The translations under genes were made by a program, and so were the position numbers. This document shows positions 1-7,440 of a stretch of DNA of 64,000 bases, piece by piece. Position 1 is the first letter of the stretch. Each line of letters begins with the position of its first letter. The DNA is taken from contig JBAUHI010000076.1 in the NCBI GenBank assembly GCA_049680185.1, positions 1-64,000 on the forward strand, given 5' to 3'. This DNA comes from CAMLHU01 sp049680185 (GTDB lineage Bacteria > Gemmatimonadota > Gemmatimonadetes > Gemmatimonadales > GWC2-71-9). Under the pieces are notes generated by a model, which saw only the letters and a program-made list of their open reading frames with translations, was not told the origin of the DNA and made no database searches.

Positions 1-57
1 GGCGAGGGCGAGCACCGACCCATCCGTGATCGCGTGGACCCGGGGCAGCGGCCTCAT
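1..57 (-). CDS. Thiamine phosphate synthase/TenI-like protein, N-terminal fragment cut by window edge
   Basis: Only the first 19 codons are inside the window. They start with an ATG that overlaps the fmt stop codon (ATGA), and read MRPLPRVHAITDGSVLALA. The LPR-x-HAITD start is typical of the ThiE/TenI TIM-barrel family, which joins the pyrimidine and thiazole halves of thiamine or, for TenI, isomerises the thiazole. The coupling to fmt makes a real gene likely. A complete ThiE-like gene lies at 41629-42258, so the genome probably carries two paralogues. The functional split between them cannot be told from this fragment. Confidence 0.55.
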   Translation of the reverse strand, partial: MRPLPRVHAITDGSVLALA

Positions 58-983
58 CCGAACGTGCCCACCGGCTCGCCGCGGCGTCCGCGGAGCCACG
101 CCGACACCGGCATCCGGGAGCGGCCGGCGGGCTGGATCTCCTCGATCCGCACCGCACCGGCCCCGGTAATGATCATGAGCGCATCGTCGAGGGGGACCGC
201 GGTCCCGGCGGCGCCCTGCCCGAGGGTCGGCATCGGGCTGAAGAGCTTGATGTCATGCCCCTCGTGGGTGGTCCAGGCACCGGGGGCCGGATCGAACGCA
301 CGGATGCGCCGCGCCACCTGGACCGCGTCCTCGGTCCAGTCGATGCGAGTGAGGTCGCGGGTCGTCTTCGGGGCCAGGGTGACCGACGCCGGGTCCTGGG
401 GGGCCGCCCGGGCGATGCCGCTCTCGATGAGGGTCAGCCCCTCGATCAATGACGCCGCCCCGAGGACCGCCAGGCGGTCGGTCAGGGATCCGGCGGTGTC
501 GGTCGCGTCGATCGGCGTCTCCACTTGATGGTACACCGGGCCTGAATCGAGCCCCGCCTCCATCTGCATGATGCTGATGCCGGTGACCTGGTCGCCGCTC
601 AGGATGGCCCAGTTGATCGGTGCCGCCCCGCGGTGGCGCGGCAGCAGCGAGGCATGGACGTTGATCATCCCCCGGGGCGGGAGCGAGAGCACTTCGGGTC
701 GCAGGATGTGACCGTATGCCGCGACGACGCCGATGTCGGGACGGAAGTGTTCGAGCTGTTTGTGGAAGACATCGCCCACCGGCCGCTCCGGCTGGAAGAC
801 GGGTATGCCGGCTTCGAGGGCTGCGACCTTGATGGGCGGGGGGACCAGCGTCGAACGGGAGCGGCCACGTGGACGGTCGGGCTGGGTGACGACCCCGACG
901 ACGGTGAAGGCGTCGGATTCCCGGAGCAGCGCGCGGAGGGACGGGACCGCGAACTCTGGCGTGCCGAAAAAGACGATCCGCAT
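54..983 (-). CDS. fmt: Methionyl-tRNA formyltransferase
   Basis: Transfers a formyl group from 10-formyltetrahydrofolate to the initiator Met-tRNA in the cytoplasm. The 309-residue length is normal for Fmt. The start MRIVFFGTPEFAVPSL is the family signature. The hydrolase core shows the folate-site residues around INVHASLLPRHRGAAPINWA (Asn, His) and a later LDSGPVY segment with the catalytic Asp region. A C-terminal OB-like domain follows. I chose the ATG at 983, which shares one base with the def stop codon (TGATG). A GTG one codon upstream (986) is also possible. It sits directly after def, the classic formylation/deformylation pair. Confidence 0.97.
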   Translation of the reverse strand: MRIVFFGTPEFAVPSLRALLRESDAFTVVGVVTQPDRPRGRSRSTLVPPPIKVAALEAGIPVFQPERPVGDVFHKQLEHFRPDIGVVAAYGHILRPEVLSLPPRGMINVHASLLPRHRGAAPINWAILSGDQVTGISIMQMEAGLDSGPVYHQVETPIDATDTAGSLTDRLAVLGAASLIEGLTLIESGIARAAPQDPASVTLAPKTTRDLTRIDWTEDAVQVARRIRAFDPAPGAWTTHEGHDIKLFSPMPTLGQGAAGTAVPLDDALMIITGAGAVRIEEIQPAGRSRMPVSAWLRGRRGEPVGTFG

Positions 984-1516
984 CACTCCGGCCGTGCCGT
1001 CGCGGGCAGCGTCTCCTGGATGACGGGTCGGCCCTTGTGCTCACGCTTGTAGCGCGAGACCAGCACCTGGCGCTTGAGCGGGCTCAGGTGATCGAGGAAG
1101 AGGATGCCGTCGAGATGGTCGAGCTCGTGCTGGATGGCCCGGGCGAGGAGGCCGTCCGCCTCGAGCCGGTAGGGCGTGCCGGCCCGATCGAGGGCCTCGA
1201 GCACGATCCGTTCCGGACGGGTCACCTCGCCGAAGACGTCGGGGATCGACAGGCACCCTTCTTCCTCGCGCGAGGTGCCCTCCGCCGCGGCGATGACCGG
1301 GTTGATCATCACGATCCGGTGCTCGTCGGCGTCCACGACCGCCACCCGCCGCGCCACCCCCACCTGGTTGGCCGCGAGCCCGACGCCCTTGTTGGCCTCC
1401 ATGGTCTCGAAGAGGGCGTCGACGAAGCCGCGCAGGTCGTCATCGAACGCACGGACGTCGGCGCTCCGTTCCCGGAGCACCGGCGACCCGAGCAGGTGGA
1501 GCGGAAGGAGCGGCAT
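983..1516 (-). CDS. def: Peptide deformylase
   Basis: Removes the N-formyl group from nascent proteins using a bound metal, usually Fe2+. All three signature motifs are visible: GVGLAANQVG (motif 1), EEGCLSIPD with the metal-binding Cys (motif 2) and HELDHLDG with the two metal-binding His and catalytic Glu (motif 3). The protein has 177 residues from the ATG at 1516, which overlaps the yajC stop by one base (TGATG). A TTG one codon upstream is a less likely start. It is coupled to fmt downstream, so the formylation cycle is expressed as one unit. Confidence 0.97.
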   Translation of the reverse strand: MPLLPLHLLGSPVLRERSADVRAFDDDLRGFVDALFETMEANKGVGLAANQVGVARRVAVVDADEHRIVMINPVIAAAEGTSREEEGCLSIPDVFGEVTRPERIVLEALDRAGTPYRLEADGLLARAIQHELDHLDGILFLDHLSPLKRQVLVSRYKREHKGRPVIQETLPATARPE

Positions 1517-1857
1517 CAAGCCTGTGGCGCGGAGGTGTCGCCGACGCGGATGATGCGCGAGCGCTCGACCACCAGCGTCGAGGTGCCCGATTCGATCGTC
1601 ACGCGGATCTCCTTCTTGTCGGTCGCTTCCTTGATGTCCTTCACCTTGCCGACGACGCCGCCGGCGGTGAGGACGTCATCGCCCTTCTTCAGGCCCGAGA
1701 GCAGTTGGGCGTGGCGCTTCCGCGCCTGCCCCTGCGGCCGGATGATGAAGAGGTAGAAGATCCCGATGATGACCGCGATCTGGCCGATCAGGATGGTCAT
1801 CCCGCCCGACGAGCTGCCGGGTGCGGGGGCGAGCAGGACCAGCAGCGAGAGGGTCAC
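1516..1857 (-). CDS. yajC: Preprotein translocase subunit YajC
   Basis: Small accessory subunit of the SecDF-YajC complex that assists Sec translocation at the inner membrane. It has about 113 residues. An N-terminal hydrophobic stretch is followed by ILIGQIAVIIGIFYLFIIRP, the single membrane segment ending in the family-typical RPQ. The cytoplasmic domain then contains the usual LKKGDDVLTAGGVVGKV segment. I placed the start at GTG 1857 because it overlaps the tgt stop codon (GTGA), like most junctions here. An upstream TTG would create a 37-base overlap. The tgt-yajC order is common in bacteria, though secD and secF are not in this window. Confidence 0.93.
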   Translation of the reverse strand: MTLSLLVLLAPAPGSSSGGMTILIGQIAVIIGIFYLFIIRPQGQARKRHAQLLSGLKKGDDVLTAGGVVGKVKDIKEATDKKEIRVTIESGTSTLVVERSRIIRVGDTSAPQA

Positions 1858-3044
1858 GAGCGTTCCTTGCCGTGGTAGCGCTGGAGCCAATCCCGGCTCC
1901 AGTCGTGGAAAGTCCCCCGCAGGATGTGCTGCCGCGCCTGTTCACCCAGGCGCACGAGGAACCGGACATTGTGCAGCGACAGCAACCGGAGGCCCAACAT
2001 CTCTTCGACCATGAACAGGTGGCGGAGATAGGCCCGCGGGTAGGTCCGACAGGTGACGCAGTCACAGTCGGCATCGAGCGGATCGTCCGAGAGGCGCAGG
2101 TCAGCGCGGCGGATGTTCACCTTCCCCCGCGCGGTCCAGGCGCTCCCGTGGCGCCCGTTCCGGGTGGCGGCCACGCAATCGAAGAGGTCGACGCCACGCG
2201 CGATCGCCTCGAGGAGATCCTCGGGAAATCCGACCCCCATAAGATAACGGGGTCGGTCGGCCGGAAGCCGCGGCCCGAGCAGCTCGAGGACGCGGTGCAT
2301 CACCGGTTTCGGCTCGCCCACGGAGAGGCCGCCGATGGCGATCCCGGTCCACGGCTCGCGCTCGAGGATCCCTTCCAGCGACCGCACCCGCAGGTCCTCG
2401 TGGGTGCCGCCCTGGATGATGGGCCAGAGAGTCTGGACGGAGGGTCGGAGGGTCGGAGGGTCGGAGGTCCGGTCGACGTTCTCGCCCGCCGGTGCGTCCG
2501 TGCGCCCGTCCGCCAGTTCGCTGTGCCGCGCCTTGCAGCGATCGAGCCAGCGGAGGGTCCGCTCCATCCCCTCCTGGGCCAGGTCCCAGCTGGCCTGGCC
2601 CGGCACCACGTGGTCGAACGCCATCGCGATGTCGGCGCCGAGGGCCCACTGGATCTCCATCGACTTTTCGGGCGTGATGGTCCGAAGCGATCCGTCGATC
2701 GGGCTCTTGAACGTCACCCCGTCCTCGGTGATCTGCCGCAATTCCGCCAGCGAGAAGACCTGGAAGCCGCCGGAATCGGTGAGCATCGGGCCGTCCCAGC
2801 GACCGAAGCGGGCCAAGCCGCCGAGGGCCTGCACCACCTCCTCGCCGGGGCGGAGGTGGAGATGATAGGTGTTTCCGAGGATGATCCGGGCGCCGGCGCC
2901 GCGCACTTCGTCGGCTGAAAGCCCACGCACCGCGCCATGGGTGCCGACGGGCATGAATGCCGGCGTCTCGACGGTGCCGCGCGGCAGCGTGAGCGTGCCG
3001 GCGCGCGCGATCCCTTCCGTGCCTTCCAACGTGAACTCGAACAT
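1854..3044 (-). CDS. tgt: tRNA-guanine transglycosylase
   Basis: Exchanges guanine-34 of GUN-anticodon tRNAs for preQ1, the first tRNA-bound step of queuosine synthesis; QueA, encoded upstream, acts next. The 396-residue protein shows MLTDSGGFQV (nucleophilic/base-binding Asp region), IIQGG, GIAIGGLSVGE and a zinc site of the form C-x-C-x2-C near the C-terminus (CDCVTC) with a later His (LHN). Between about residues 175 and 205 there is an insertion of roughly 20 residues compared with the Escherichia coli enzyme. It is encoded by an octamer repeat array at 2439-2470 and reads RTSDPPTLRPSVQ. The ATG at 3044 overlaps the queA stop by one base. Confidence 0.97.
   Translation of the reverse strand: MFEFTLEGTEGIARAGTLTLPRGTVETPAFMPVGTHGAVRGLSADEVRGAGARIILGNTYHLHLRPGEEVVQALGGLARFGRWDGPMLTDSGGFQVFSLAELRQITEDGVTFKSPIDGSLRTITPEKSMEIQWALGADIAMAFDHVVPGQASWDLAQEGMERTLRWLDRCKARHSELADGRTDAPAGENVDRTSDPPTLRPSVQTLWPIIQGGTHEDLRVRSLEGILEREPWTGIAIGGLSVGEPKPVMHRVLELLGPRLPADRPRYLMGVGFPEDLLEAIARGVDLFDCVAATRNGRHGSAWTARGKVNIRRADLRLSDDPLDADCDCVTCRTYPRAYLRHLFMVEEMLGLRLLSLHNVRFLVRLGEQARQHILRGTFHDWSRDWLQRYHGKERS
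2439..2470. repeat. Octamer tandem repeat inside tgt
   Basis: Three perfect copies of GGAGGGTC followed by a fourth, altered copy (GGAGGTCC) lie within the tgt coding region. On the coding strand the unit is GACCCTCC and is read as DPPTLRPS. The array coincides with an insertion that ordinary Tgt proteins lack. Because 8 is not a multiple of 3, gain or loss of one unit would frameshift tgt. Confidence 0.85.
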
Positions 3045-4072
3045 CAGAGCAGCACCATCGCGTCCCCGTAGGAATAGAAGCGGTAGCGCGCCGCGACGGC
3101 GTGCCGGTAAGCCTGCATCGTGAGCTCATACCCGGCGAACGCGGCGACCAGCATCAGCAGGGTGGAGCGGGGAAGGTGGAAGTTGGTGACGAGGTGATCG
3201 ACCACCTTGAATTCGTGCCCCGGCGCGATCATCAACCGCGTCTCGGCCACACCTGCTCGGACCGTGCGGTCCGCCGCGGCAGCGCTCTCGAGCGCCCGGA
3301 CGACCGTGGTGCCAACAGCCCAGACGGCGCCACCACGGGCGCGGGTGTCGCTGATCTCGGCGACCGCCTGGGTGGGGATGTCGAAACGCTCGGGGTGCAT
3401 CGGGTGCTCGGTGATGGTGTCGGTCTCCACCGGCTTGAAGGTGCCAGGCCCCACCTCGAGGTCGAGGCCGGTGACGTGGACACCGCGGGCACGGAGCGCA
3501 CCGAGGAGCGTCGGCGTGAAGTGGAGGCCGGCGGTCGGCGCGGCGACGCTTCCTTCCCGCTCCGCATAGACGGTCTGGTAGCGGGACTCGTCGTCCTGAT
3601 CAGGGGCCCGATCGATGTAAGGCGGCAGCGGCAACCTGCCGTAGCGCGCGATCGCGTCTTCGGCGGTGAGCCCGACGAACCGCACGTGTCGGGTGCCATC
3701 GTCATCGACCTGCACGGTCTCGACCTCCGCGTCGGGTCCGATCCGGATCCTCTTGCCGGGGCGGAGGGCTGATCCCGGTTTCCCCATGGCGAGCCACGAA
3801 CCGGCGGCGTCTGGGTGGATGAGCAGCACCTCGGCCGGTGCACCGGAGGGGCGGGTACCCAGGAACCGTGCGTGACGCACCTTGGTGGTATTGACGACGA
3901 GGAGATCGCCGGGTGGGATCAGGTCAAGGAGGTCGCGGAAGTGCCCGTCGGTCAGCGGTGTGGTGGTCGCGCCCCGCCGCACCACCAGGAGTCGAGAGGA
4001 TCCCCGGTCGGCGGCGGGGTGCTGGGCGATCAATTCGGGAGGAAGCGCGTATTCGAAGTCCGAGGTGCGCAT
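3044..4072 (-). CDS. queA: S-adenosylmethionine:tRNA ribosyltransferase-isomerase
   Basis: Transfers and isomerises the ribosyl part of S-adenosylmethionine onto preQ1-tRNA to make epoxyqueuosine. The 342-residue protein starts MRTSDFEYALPPELIAQHP, matching the family start, and contains GTFKPVETDTITEHPMHPE and NFHLPRSTLLMLVAAFAG, both strongly conserved QueA segments. I chose the ATG at 4072. A GTG at 4084 overlapping the ruvB stop would add four residues. The order queA-tgt-yajC, downstream of ruvB, is a widely conserved bacterial arrangement and supports a shared transcript. Confidence 0.97.
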   Translation of the reverse strand: MRTSDFEYALPPELIAQHPAADRGSSRLLVVRRGATTTPLTDGHFRDLLDLIPPGDLLVVNTTKVRHARFLGTRPSGAPAEVLLIHPDAAGSWLAMGKPGSALRPGKRIRIGPDAEVETVQVDDDGTRHVRFVGLTAEDAIARYGRLPLPPYIDRAPDQDDESRYQTVYAEREGSVAAPTAGLHFTPTLLGALRARGVHVTGLDLEVGPGTFKPVETDTITEHPMHPERFDIPTQAVAEISDTRARGGAVWAVGTTVVRALESAAAADRTVRAGVAETRLMIAPGHEFKVVDHLVTNFHLPRSTLLMLVAAFAGYELTMQAYRHAVAARYRFYSYGDAMVLL

Positions 4073-4080
4073 CGCACCCC

Positions 4081-5109
4081 TCACTTCTCGAAGATCGACG
4101 CCTGGTTCCCCGGCGGCGGCGTGAGCCCGAAGCGGCGATAGGCCTGGGGCGTGGCCACTCGTCCTCGGGGGGTCCGGTCGAGGAAGCCCTGCTGGATGAG
4201 GTATGGCTCGTAGACCTCTTCGAGGGTGCCGGCGTCCTCGCCCACCGCGACCGCCACCGTCCCGAGCCCCACCGGGCCGCCGCCGAACTTCTCGATGATG
4301 GTGCTGAGGATCTGCGCGTCCATGTCGTCCAGGCCGAACTCATCCACATTGAGCCGCGCCAGTGCATCGATCGCGACGGCAGCGGTGATCTTGCCGCTGG
4401 CCCGCACCTCGGCAAAATCGCGCACCCGACGCAGCAAGCGGTTGGCGACGCGCGGCGTGCCCCGGCTCCGGCGGGCGATCTCGAGCGCTCCCGCGGGTTC
4501 GATCGGCACCTTGAGCGTGGCAGCGGAGCGGGTCACGATGACGTGGAGGTCGGCCTCGGGATAGAAGCTCAGCCGTTCGACGATGCCGAACCGGGCGCGC
4601 ATCGGAGGGGTCAGCAGGCCGAACCGGGTAGTGGCGCCGATCAGCGTGAAGCGCTCCACGGTCATCGGGATGGTCTGGGCGTTGGGGCCGTCGGCGATCC
4701 GGACGTCCACCCGCCAGTCCTCCATCGCCGGGTAGAGGAACTCCTCCAGCTGCGGGCGGAGCCGGTGGATCTCGTCGATGAACAGGATGTCGCCGCGGCC
4801 GAGCGTGGTGAGCAGTCCCACGAGGTCACCCGGTTTTTCGAGCACCGGTCCGGACGTGGTGCGGAGCTGCACGCCCATCTCCCGGGCCAGCAACATCGCG
4901 AGCGTCGTTTTGCCGAGTCCGGGAGGGCCGAAGAAGAGCAGGTGGTCGAGCGGCTCGTTCCTTTTCTGCGCCGCCTCGATGGCGATCTGCAACGACTGGC
5001 GCACTGCCTCCTGGCCCACGAACTCCGTCAGCCGCGACGGGCGCAGCGCGTGATCGACGACGGCCTCCTCGGGGAGGGCTTCGGGAGTAGTGATCTGGAG
5101 ACGGGTCAT
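4081..5109 (-). CDS. ruvB: Holliday junction branch-migration ATPase RuvB
   Basis: Hexameric AAA+ motor that drives branch migration of Holliday junctions together with RuvA. The 342-residue protein has the N-terminal LRPSRLTEFVGQEAVRQSL, Walker A GPPGLGKTTLA, Walker B DEIHRL, sensor 1 GATTR and the sensor 2/winged-helix C-terminus with RGRVATPQAYRRFGL. It is first in the queA-tgt-yajC-def-fmt run. Unusually, it is separated from ruvC-ruvA by a heptad-repeat element and a small zinc-ribbon gene rather than lying directly behind ruvA. The ATG at 5109 fits the family start closely. Confidence 0.97.
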   Translation of the reverse strand: MTRLQITTPEALPEEAVVDHALRPSRLTEFVGQEAVRQSLQIAIEAAQKRNEPLDHLLFFGPPGLGKTTLAMLLAREMGVQLRTTSGPVLEKPGDLVGLLTTLGRGDILFIDEIHRLRPQLEEFLYPAMEDWRVDVRIADGPNAQTIPMTVERFTLIGATTRFGLLTPPMRARFGIVERLSFYPEADLHVIVTRSAATLKVPIEPAGALEIARRSRGTPRVANRLLRRVRDFAEVRASGKITAAVAIDALARLNVDEFGLDDMDAQILSTIIEKFGGGPVGLGTVAVAVGEDAGTLEEVYEPYLIQQGFLDRTPRGRVATPQAYRRFGLTPPPGNQASIFEK

Positions 5110-5122
5110 GGTCGCGGAACGT

Positions 5123-5194
5123 GTGAAGGGTGAAGGGTGAACAGTAAGCGGGTGGGCATCAGCGTGTGCCCGTTGACTGTTTGCCGTTCACCGG
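5123..5194. repeat. GTGAACG-type heptad repeat element, copy 1
   Basis: The left arm consists of 7-base units (GTGAAGG GTGAAGG GTGAACA GTAAGCG). The right arm has the complementary pattern (TGCCCGTTGACTGTTTGCCG, then TTCACC), giving an imperfect inverted repeat with a short loop. It lies between the zinc-ribbon gene end and the ruvB start, just upstream of ruvB. Related copies lie near 10.2, 19.4, 43.7 and 54.8 kb. Confidence 0.8.
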
Positions 5195-5197
5195 TCG

Positions 5198-5371
5198 TCA
5201 CGCCAACTTCGCATCCCACCGCACCGGGCGCTCGCCGATGGTCACGACATGGCGGGCGCGACAGGTGACACAGCGATCAGTGGTCTCTTCGGCGTCCTCC
5301 GCAATGAGACGCCGATTGGTGGTCCCGCACCGCGTGCAGATCCACTCGGCCGTGACGGCGACGATGGGCAT
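5198..5371 (-). CDS. Small zinc-ribbon protein, unknown function
   Basis: A 57-residue protein, MPIVAVTAEWICTRCGTTNR and onward, whose C-x2-C pair (ICTRC) and second C-x2-C pair (RCVTC) spaced 20 residues later form a treble-clef or zinc-ribbon metal site. The rest is short and charged and ends RPVRWDAKLA. It is preceded by GGAG a few bases before the ATG. It sits between ruvA and ruvB on the same strand, so it may be co-transcribed with the Holliday-junction genes, although repeat elements flank it on both sides. Proteins of this size with two CxxC pairs often bind nucleic acid or other proteins. No family name can be given, and function is unknown. Confidence 0.75.
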   Translation of the reverse strand: MPIVAVTAEWICTRCGTTNRRLIAEDAEETTDRCVTCRARHVVTIGERPVRWDAKLA

Positions 5372-5406
5372 GGGGGCTCCGGGTGCGTGAACTATGAGGT
5401 GCAGGT

Positions 5407-5448
5407 TATCAGCTTTCGGCTATCGGCTATCGGCTATCAGCTATCAGC
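5407..5448. repeat. TATCGGC heptad tandem repeat (six units)
   Basis: Six consecutive 7-base units: TATCAGC, TTTCGGC, TATCGGC, TATCGGC, TATCAGC, TATCAGC. The array fills most of the space between the ruvA stop and the zinc-ribbon gene. It has the same 7-base period as the GTGAACG elements but a different unit, which suggests the period rather than the sequence is selected or produced by one mechanism. Confidence 0.85.
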
Positions 5449-5475
5449 GCGCGGTGGAGGATCGCGGTGCGTCAT

Positions 5476-6066
5476 TCACTTCCCCGCCAGCCGTTGGAGT
5501 GCCCGCCGCACCAACTGGCTGGTCTCCTCGGGTGTCCCTGAATCGAGCTCGGCGCGGACCGCAATTTCGGAGTGCGAGGCGGAGTAGCCGAGGGCGGTGA
5601 GCGCCGCCACGGCGGCGGACCCCGCCGCGGGCGATCCGGGGAGCGGCGCCGCATCGGCCAGTTCCTTGAATCGATCCTGAAGTTCCAACACGATCCGCTC
5701 CGCCTTCTTCTTGCCGATCCCAGTGACGCTGGCAAGTGCTGCGAGGTCGCGATCCCGGATGCTGCGTGCCGCGCGTGCAGGGCCGAGTGCCGAAAGGACG
5801 GCCAGCGCGAGCTTGGGGCCGACGCCACTGGCGCTGAGGAGTCGCTGGAACACCGTGCGCTCGAACGGGTCGTCGAATCCGTAGAGCGACCAACCGTCCT
5901 CGCGCACCACCAGCTCGGTGTGGAGGCTCACACGCTCGCCCACCGCTGGCAGGCGTTCGTGGACGCCGAGCGGCACCGACACCGCGTAGCCCACGCCACC
6001 CTGGGTCTGGATGATGACGGTGCCGCCGTCGATCGCTGCGATGAGCCCCGCGACCGATGCGATCAC
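5476..6066 (-). CDS. ruvA: Holliday junction-binding protein RuvA
   Basis: Tetrameric DNA-binding subunit that cradles the four-way junction and loads RuvB. The 196-residue length is normal. Visible features are the N-terminal OB-fold (IASVAGLIAAIDGG, LVVREDGWSLYGFDD), the two helix-hairpin-helix segments (LLSASGVGPKLALAVLS and LASVTGIGKKKAERIV) and a C-terminal domain with AALTALGYS that contacts RuvB. The start is GTG at 6066, overlapping the ruvC stop (GTGA). ruvB is downstream on the same strand, after two repeats and a small gene. Confidence 0.96.
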   Translation of the reverse strand: MIASVAGLIAAIDGGTVIIQTQGGVGYAVSVPLGVHERLPAVGERVSLHTELVVREDGWSLYGFDDPFERTVFQRLLSASGVGPKLALAVLSALGPARAARSIRDRDLAALASVTGIGKKKAERIVLELQDRFKELADAAPLPGSPAAGSAAVAALTALGYSASHSEIAVRAELDSGTPEETSQLVRRALQRLAGK

Positions 6067-6569
6067 CGGGTGACCAGCCGTGCCGCCGCCGGGCCGCGCT
6101 TGAGCAGGTGGGTCAGCGCGATGGCCACCGCGTCAGCTGCGTCCGCCGGACTCGGCGCGCGGGTGAGCCGGAGCAGCTGGGCCACCATGTAGGCGACCTG
6201 TGGCTTGGCCGCGCCGCCGCGACCGACCACCGTCTGCTTCACCACTGCAGGCGAGTATTCCACGACCGGGAGGCCCGCCTCGGCCGCGGCGAGGAGGATG
6301 ACGCCGCGGGCGTGGCCGAGCACGATGGTCGTTCGGACGTTGCGGGCGTAAAAGATCCCTTCGACCGAGAGGATATCGGGGCGGTGGCGCTGGATCAGCT
6401 CGGCGACGCCGTCGTGCACCACCCGAAGGCGTTCGGGCAGGGTCTCGCGTGCGGTGGTGCGAATGACACCGCATTCGATGAGTGAGGGGCGGACGCCCCG
6501 GCCCGCCCCTCCATCCACCACCCCGAATCCGGCGATCGCCGTACCCGGATCGATGCCCAGGACCCTCAG
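6063..6569 (-). CDS. ruvC: Holliday junction resolvase RuvC, apparent CTG start
   Basis: Endonuclease that cuts Holliday junctions symmetrically. From CTG at 6569 the protein is 168 residues and begins (M)RVLGIDPGTAIAGFGVVDGG, which holds the essential first catalytic Asp (GIDPG, residue 7). Later come LSVEGIFYARN (Glu) and ADAADAVAIALTH (two Asp). The first conventional start downstream is GTG at 6521, which would remove the catalytic Asp. No ATG, GTG or TTG occurs in frame nearby upstream. The CTG overlaps the yebC stop as CTGA, mirroring the ATGA/GTGA couplings of neighbouring genes, so a CTG start is the best reading. A sequencing error is the alternative. Confidence 0.92.
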   Translation of the reverse strand: MRVLGIDPGTAIAGFGVVDGGAGRGVRPSLIECGVIRTTARETLPERLRVVHDGVAELIQRHRPDILSVEGIFYARNVRTTIVLGHARGVILLAAAEAGLPVVEYSPAVVKQTVVGRGGAAKPQVAYMVAQLLRLTRAPSPADAADAVAIALTHLLKRGPAAARLVTR

Positions 6570-7318
6570 GCGTCGGCCTCGGCCATCGTGGAGGCGTCGA
6601 TGTCGAAGTTGGAGAAGACCTTGGCCACATCATCGAGCTCTTCCAGTGCATCGAGGAGCTTGAGCAGTGTGTCGGCGTCCTTGCCCTCGACCTTGACCGT
6701 GTTCTTCGGCACCATGGCGATCTCGGCAGAGTCGGGGACCAACTTGCGAGAGCGGAGCATTGCGTCGACCGCGTGGAACTCAGCCGGAGTGGTGGAGATG
6801 ACGTACTGATCGCCATCGCGGGCAAAGTCCTCTGCACCGCACTCGAGCGCGATGGTGAGCGCTGCGTCCTCATCCGCATACCTGGTCGCATCGAGCGTGA
6901 CCTGCCCCCGACGGTCGAACATCCAGGAGACCGAGTTGGCGGCGCCCAGATTGCCGCCATTGCGGCTGAAGGCGTGCCGGATGTCGGCCACGGTGCGGGT
7001 CGGGTTGTCGCTGGTGGCCTCGATGAAGATGGCGACGCCGCCCGGGCCGTATCCCTCGTAGCTCAACTCCTGGATCGTCTCGCCTTCGAGTTCACCGGTC
7101 CCCTTCTTGACGGCGCGCTCGATGTTCTCCTTGGGCATGTTGACGGCCTGGGCCGCGTCGATCGCGGTCCGCAGGCGCGGATTGCCACCGGGGTCGCCGC
7201 CGCCGGCCTTGGCCGCGATCGTGATCTCGCGGATCACCTTGGTCCACGACGAGGCCCGCCGCGAATCGGTGACGGCCTTCTTGCGCTTGATCTGTTTCCA
7301 CTTGCTGTGACCGGCCAT
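6566..7318 (-). CDS. yebC: YebC/PmpR family protein (translation factor TACO1-like)
   Basis: A 250-residue YebC/TACO1 family protein. It starts MAGHSKWKQIKRKKAVTDSR, the invariant family signature, and contains YEGYGPGGVAIFIEATSDN and FSRNGGNLGAANSVSWMF. Family members have been described as transcriptional regulators and, more recently, as factors that help ribosomes pass difficult sequences such as polyproline. It commonly neighbours ruvC, as here. The start is the ATG at 7318, with GGAG about 6 bases upstream. A promoter with a 17-base spacer lies 47-75 bases upstream. It is first gene of the yebC-ruvC-ruvA unit. Confidence 0.95.
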   Translation of the reverse strand: MAGHSKWKQIKRKKAVTDSRRASSWTKVIREITIAAKAGGGDPGGNPRLRTAIDAAQAVNMPKENIERAVKKGTGELEGETIQELSYEGYGPGGVAIFIEATSDNPTRTVADIRHAFSRNGGNLGAANSVSWMFDRRGQVTLDATRYADEDAALTIALECGAEDFARDGDQYVISTTPAEFHAVDAMLRSRKLVPDSAEIAMVPKNTVKVEGKDADTLLKLLDALEELDDVAKVFSNFDIDASTMAEADA

Positions 7319-7364
7319 CGTCCGCTCCGGGAGTCCCACCGACAGGTGCCGTCCAGAATGTCGA

Positions 7365-7393
7365 AAATTAGGCCGCGGCGAGGGTCGATGCAA
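7365..7393 (-). promoter_or_regulatory. Predicted promoter of yebC-ruvC-ruvA
   Basis: On the minus strand, TTGCAT (7393-7388) and TAATTT (7370-7365) are separated by exactly 17 bases. Transcription would begin near 7358, giving a leader of about 40 bases with a Shine-Dalgarno sequence before yebC. Predicted from sequence alone. Confidence 0.5.
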
Positions 7394-7402
7394 TGTGGCG
7401 GG

Positions 7403-7431
7403 TTGACCGGATCGAGCGTCGCTCTTAGTCT
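7403..7431 (+). promoter_or_regulatory. Predicted promoter of the 7441 lipoprotein gene
   Basis: TTGACC (7403-7408) and TAGTCT (7426-7431) are spaced by 17 bases. The -10 box ends 9 bases before the ATG, so the transcript should be leaderless or nearly so. It is divergent from the yebC promoter. Confidence 0.5.
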
Positions 7432-7440
7432 CCACCGCCT

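Noticed and set aside
5407..5448. Heptad array as a CRISPR
   Set aside because: Units are only seven bases, contiguous and without spacers, and no cas genes are near.
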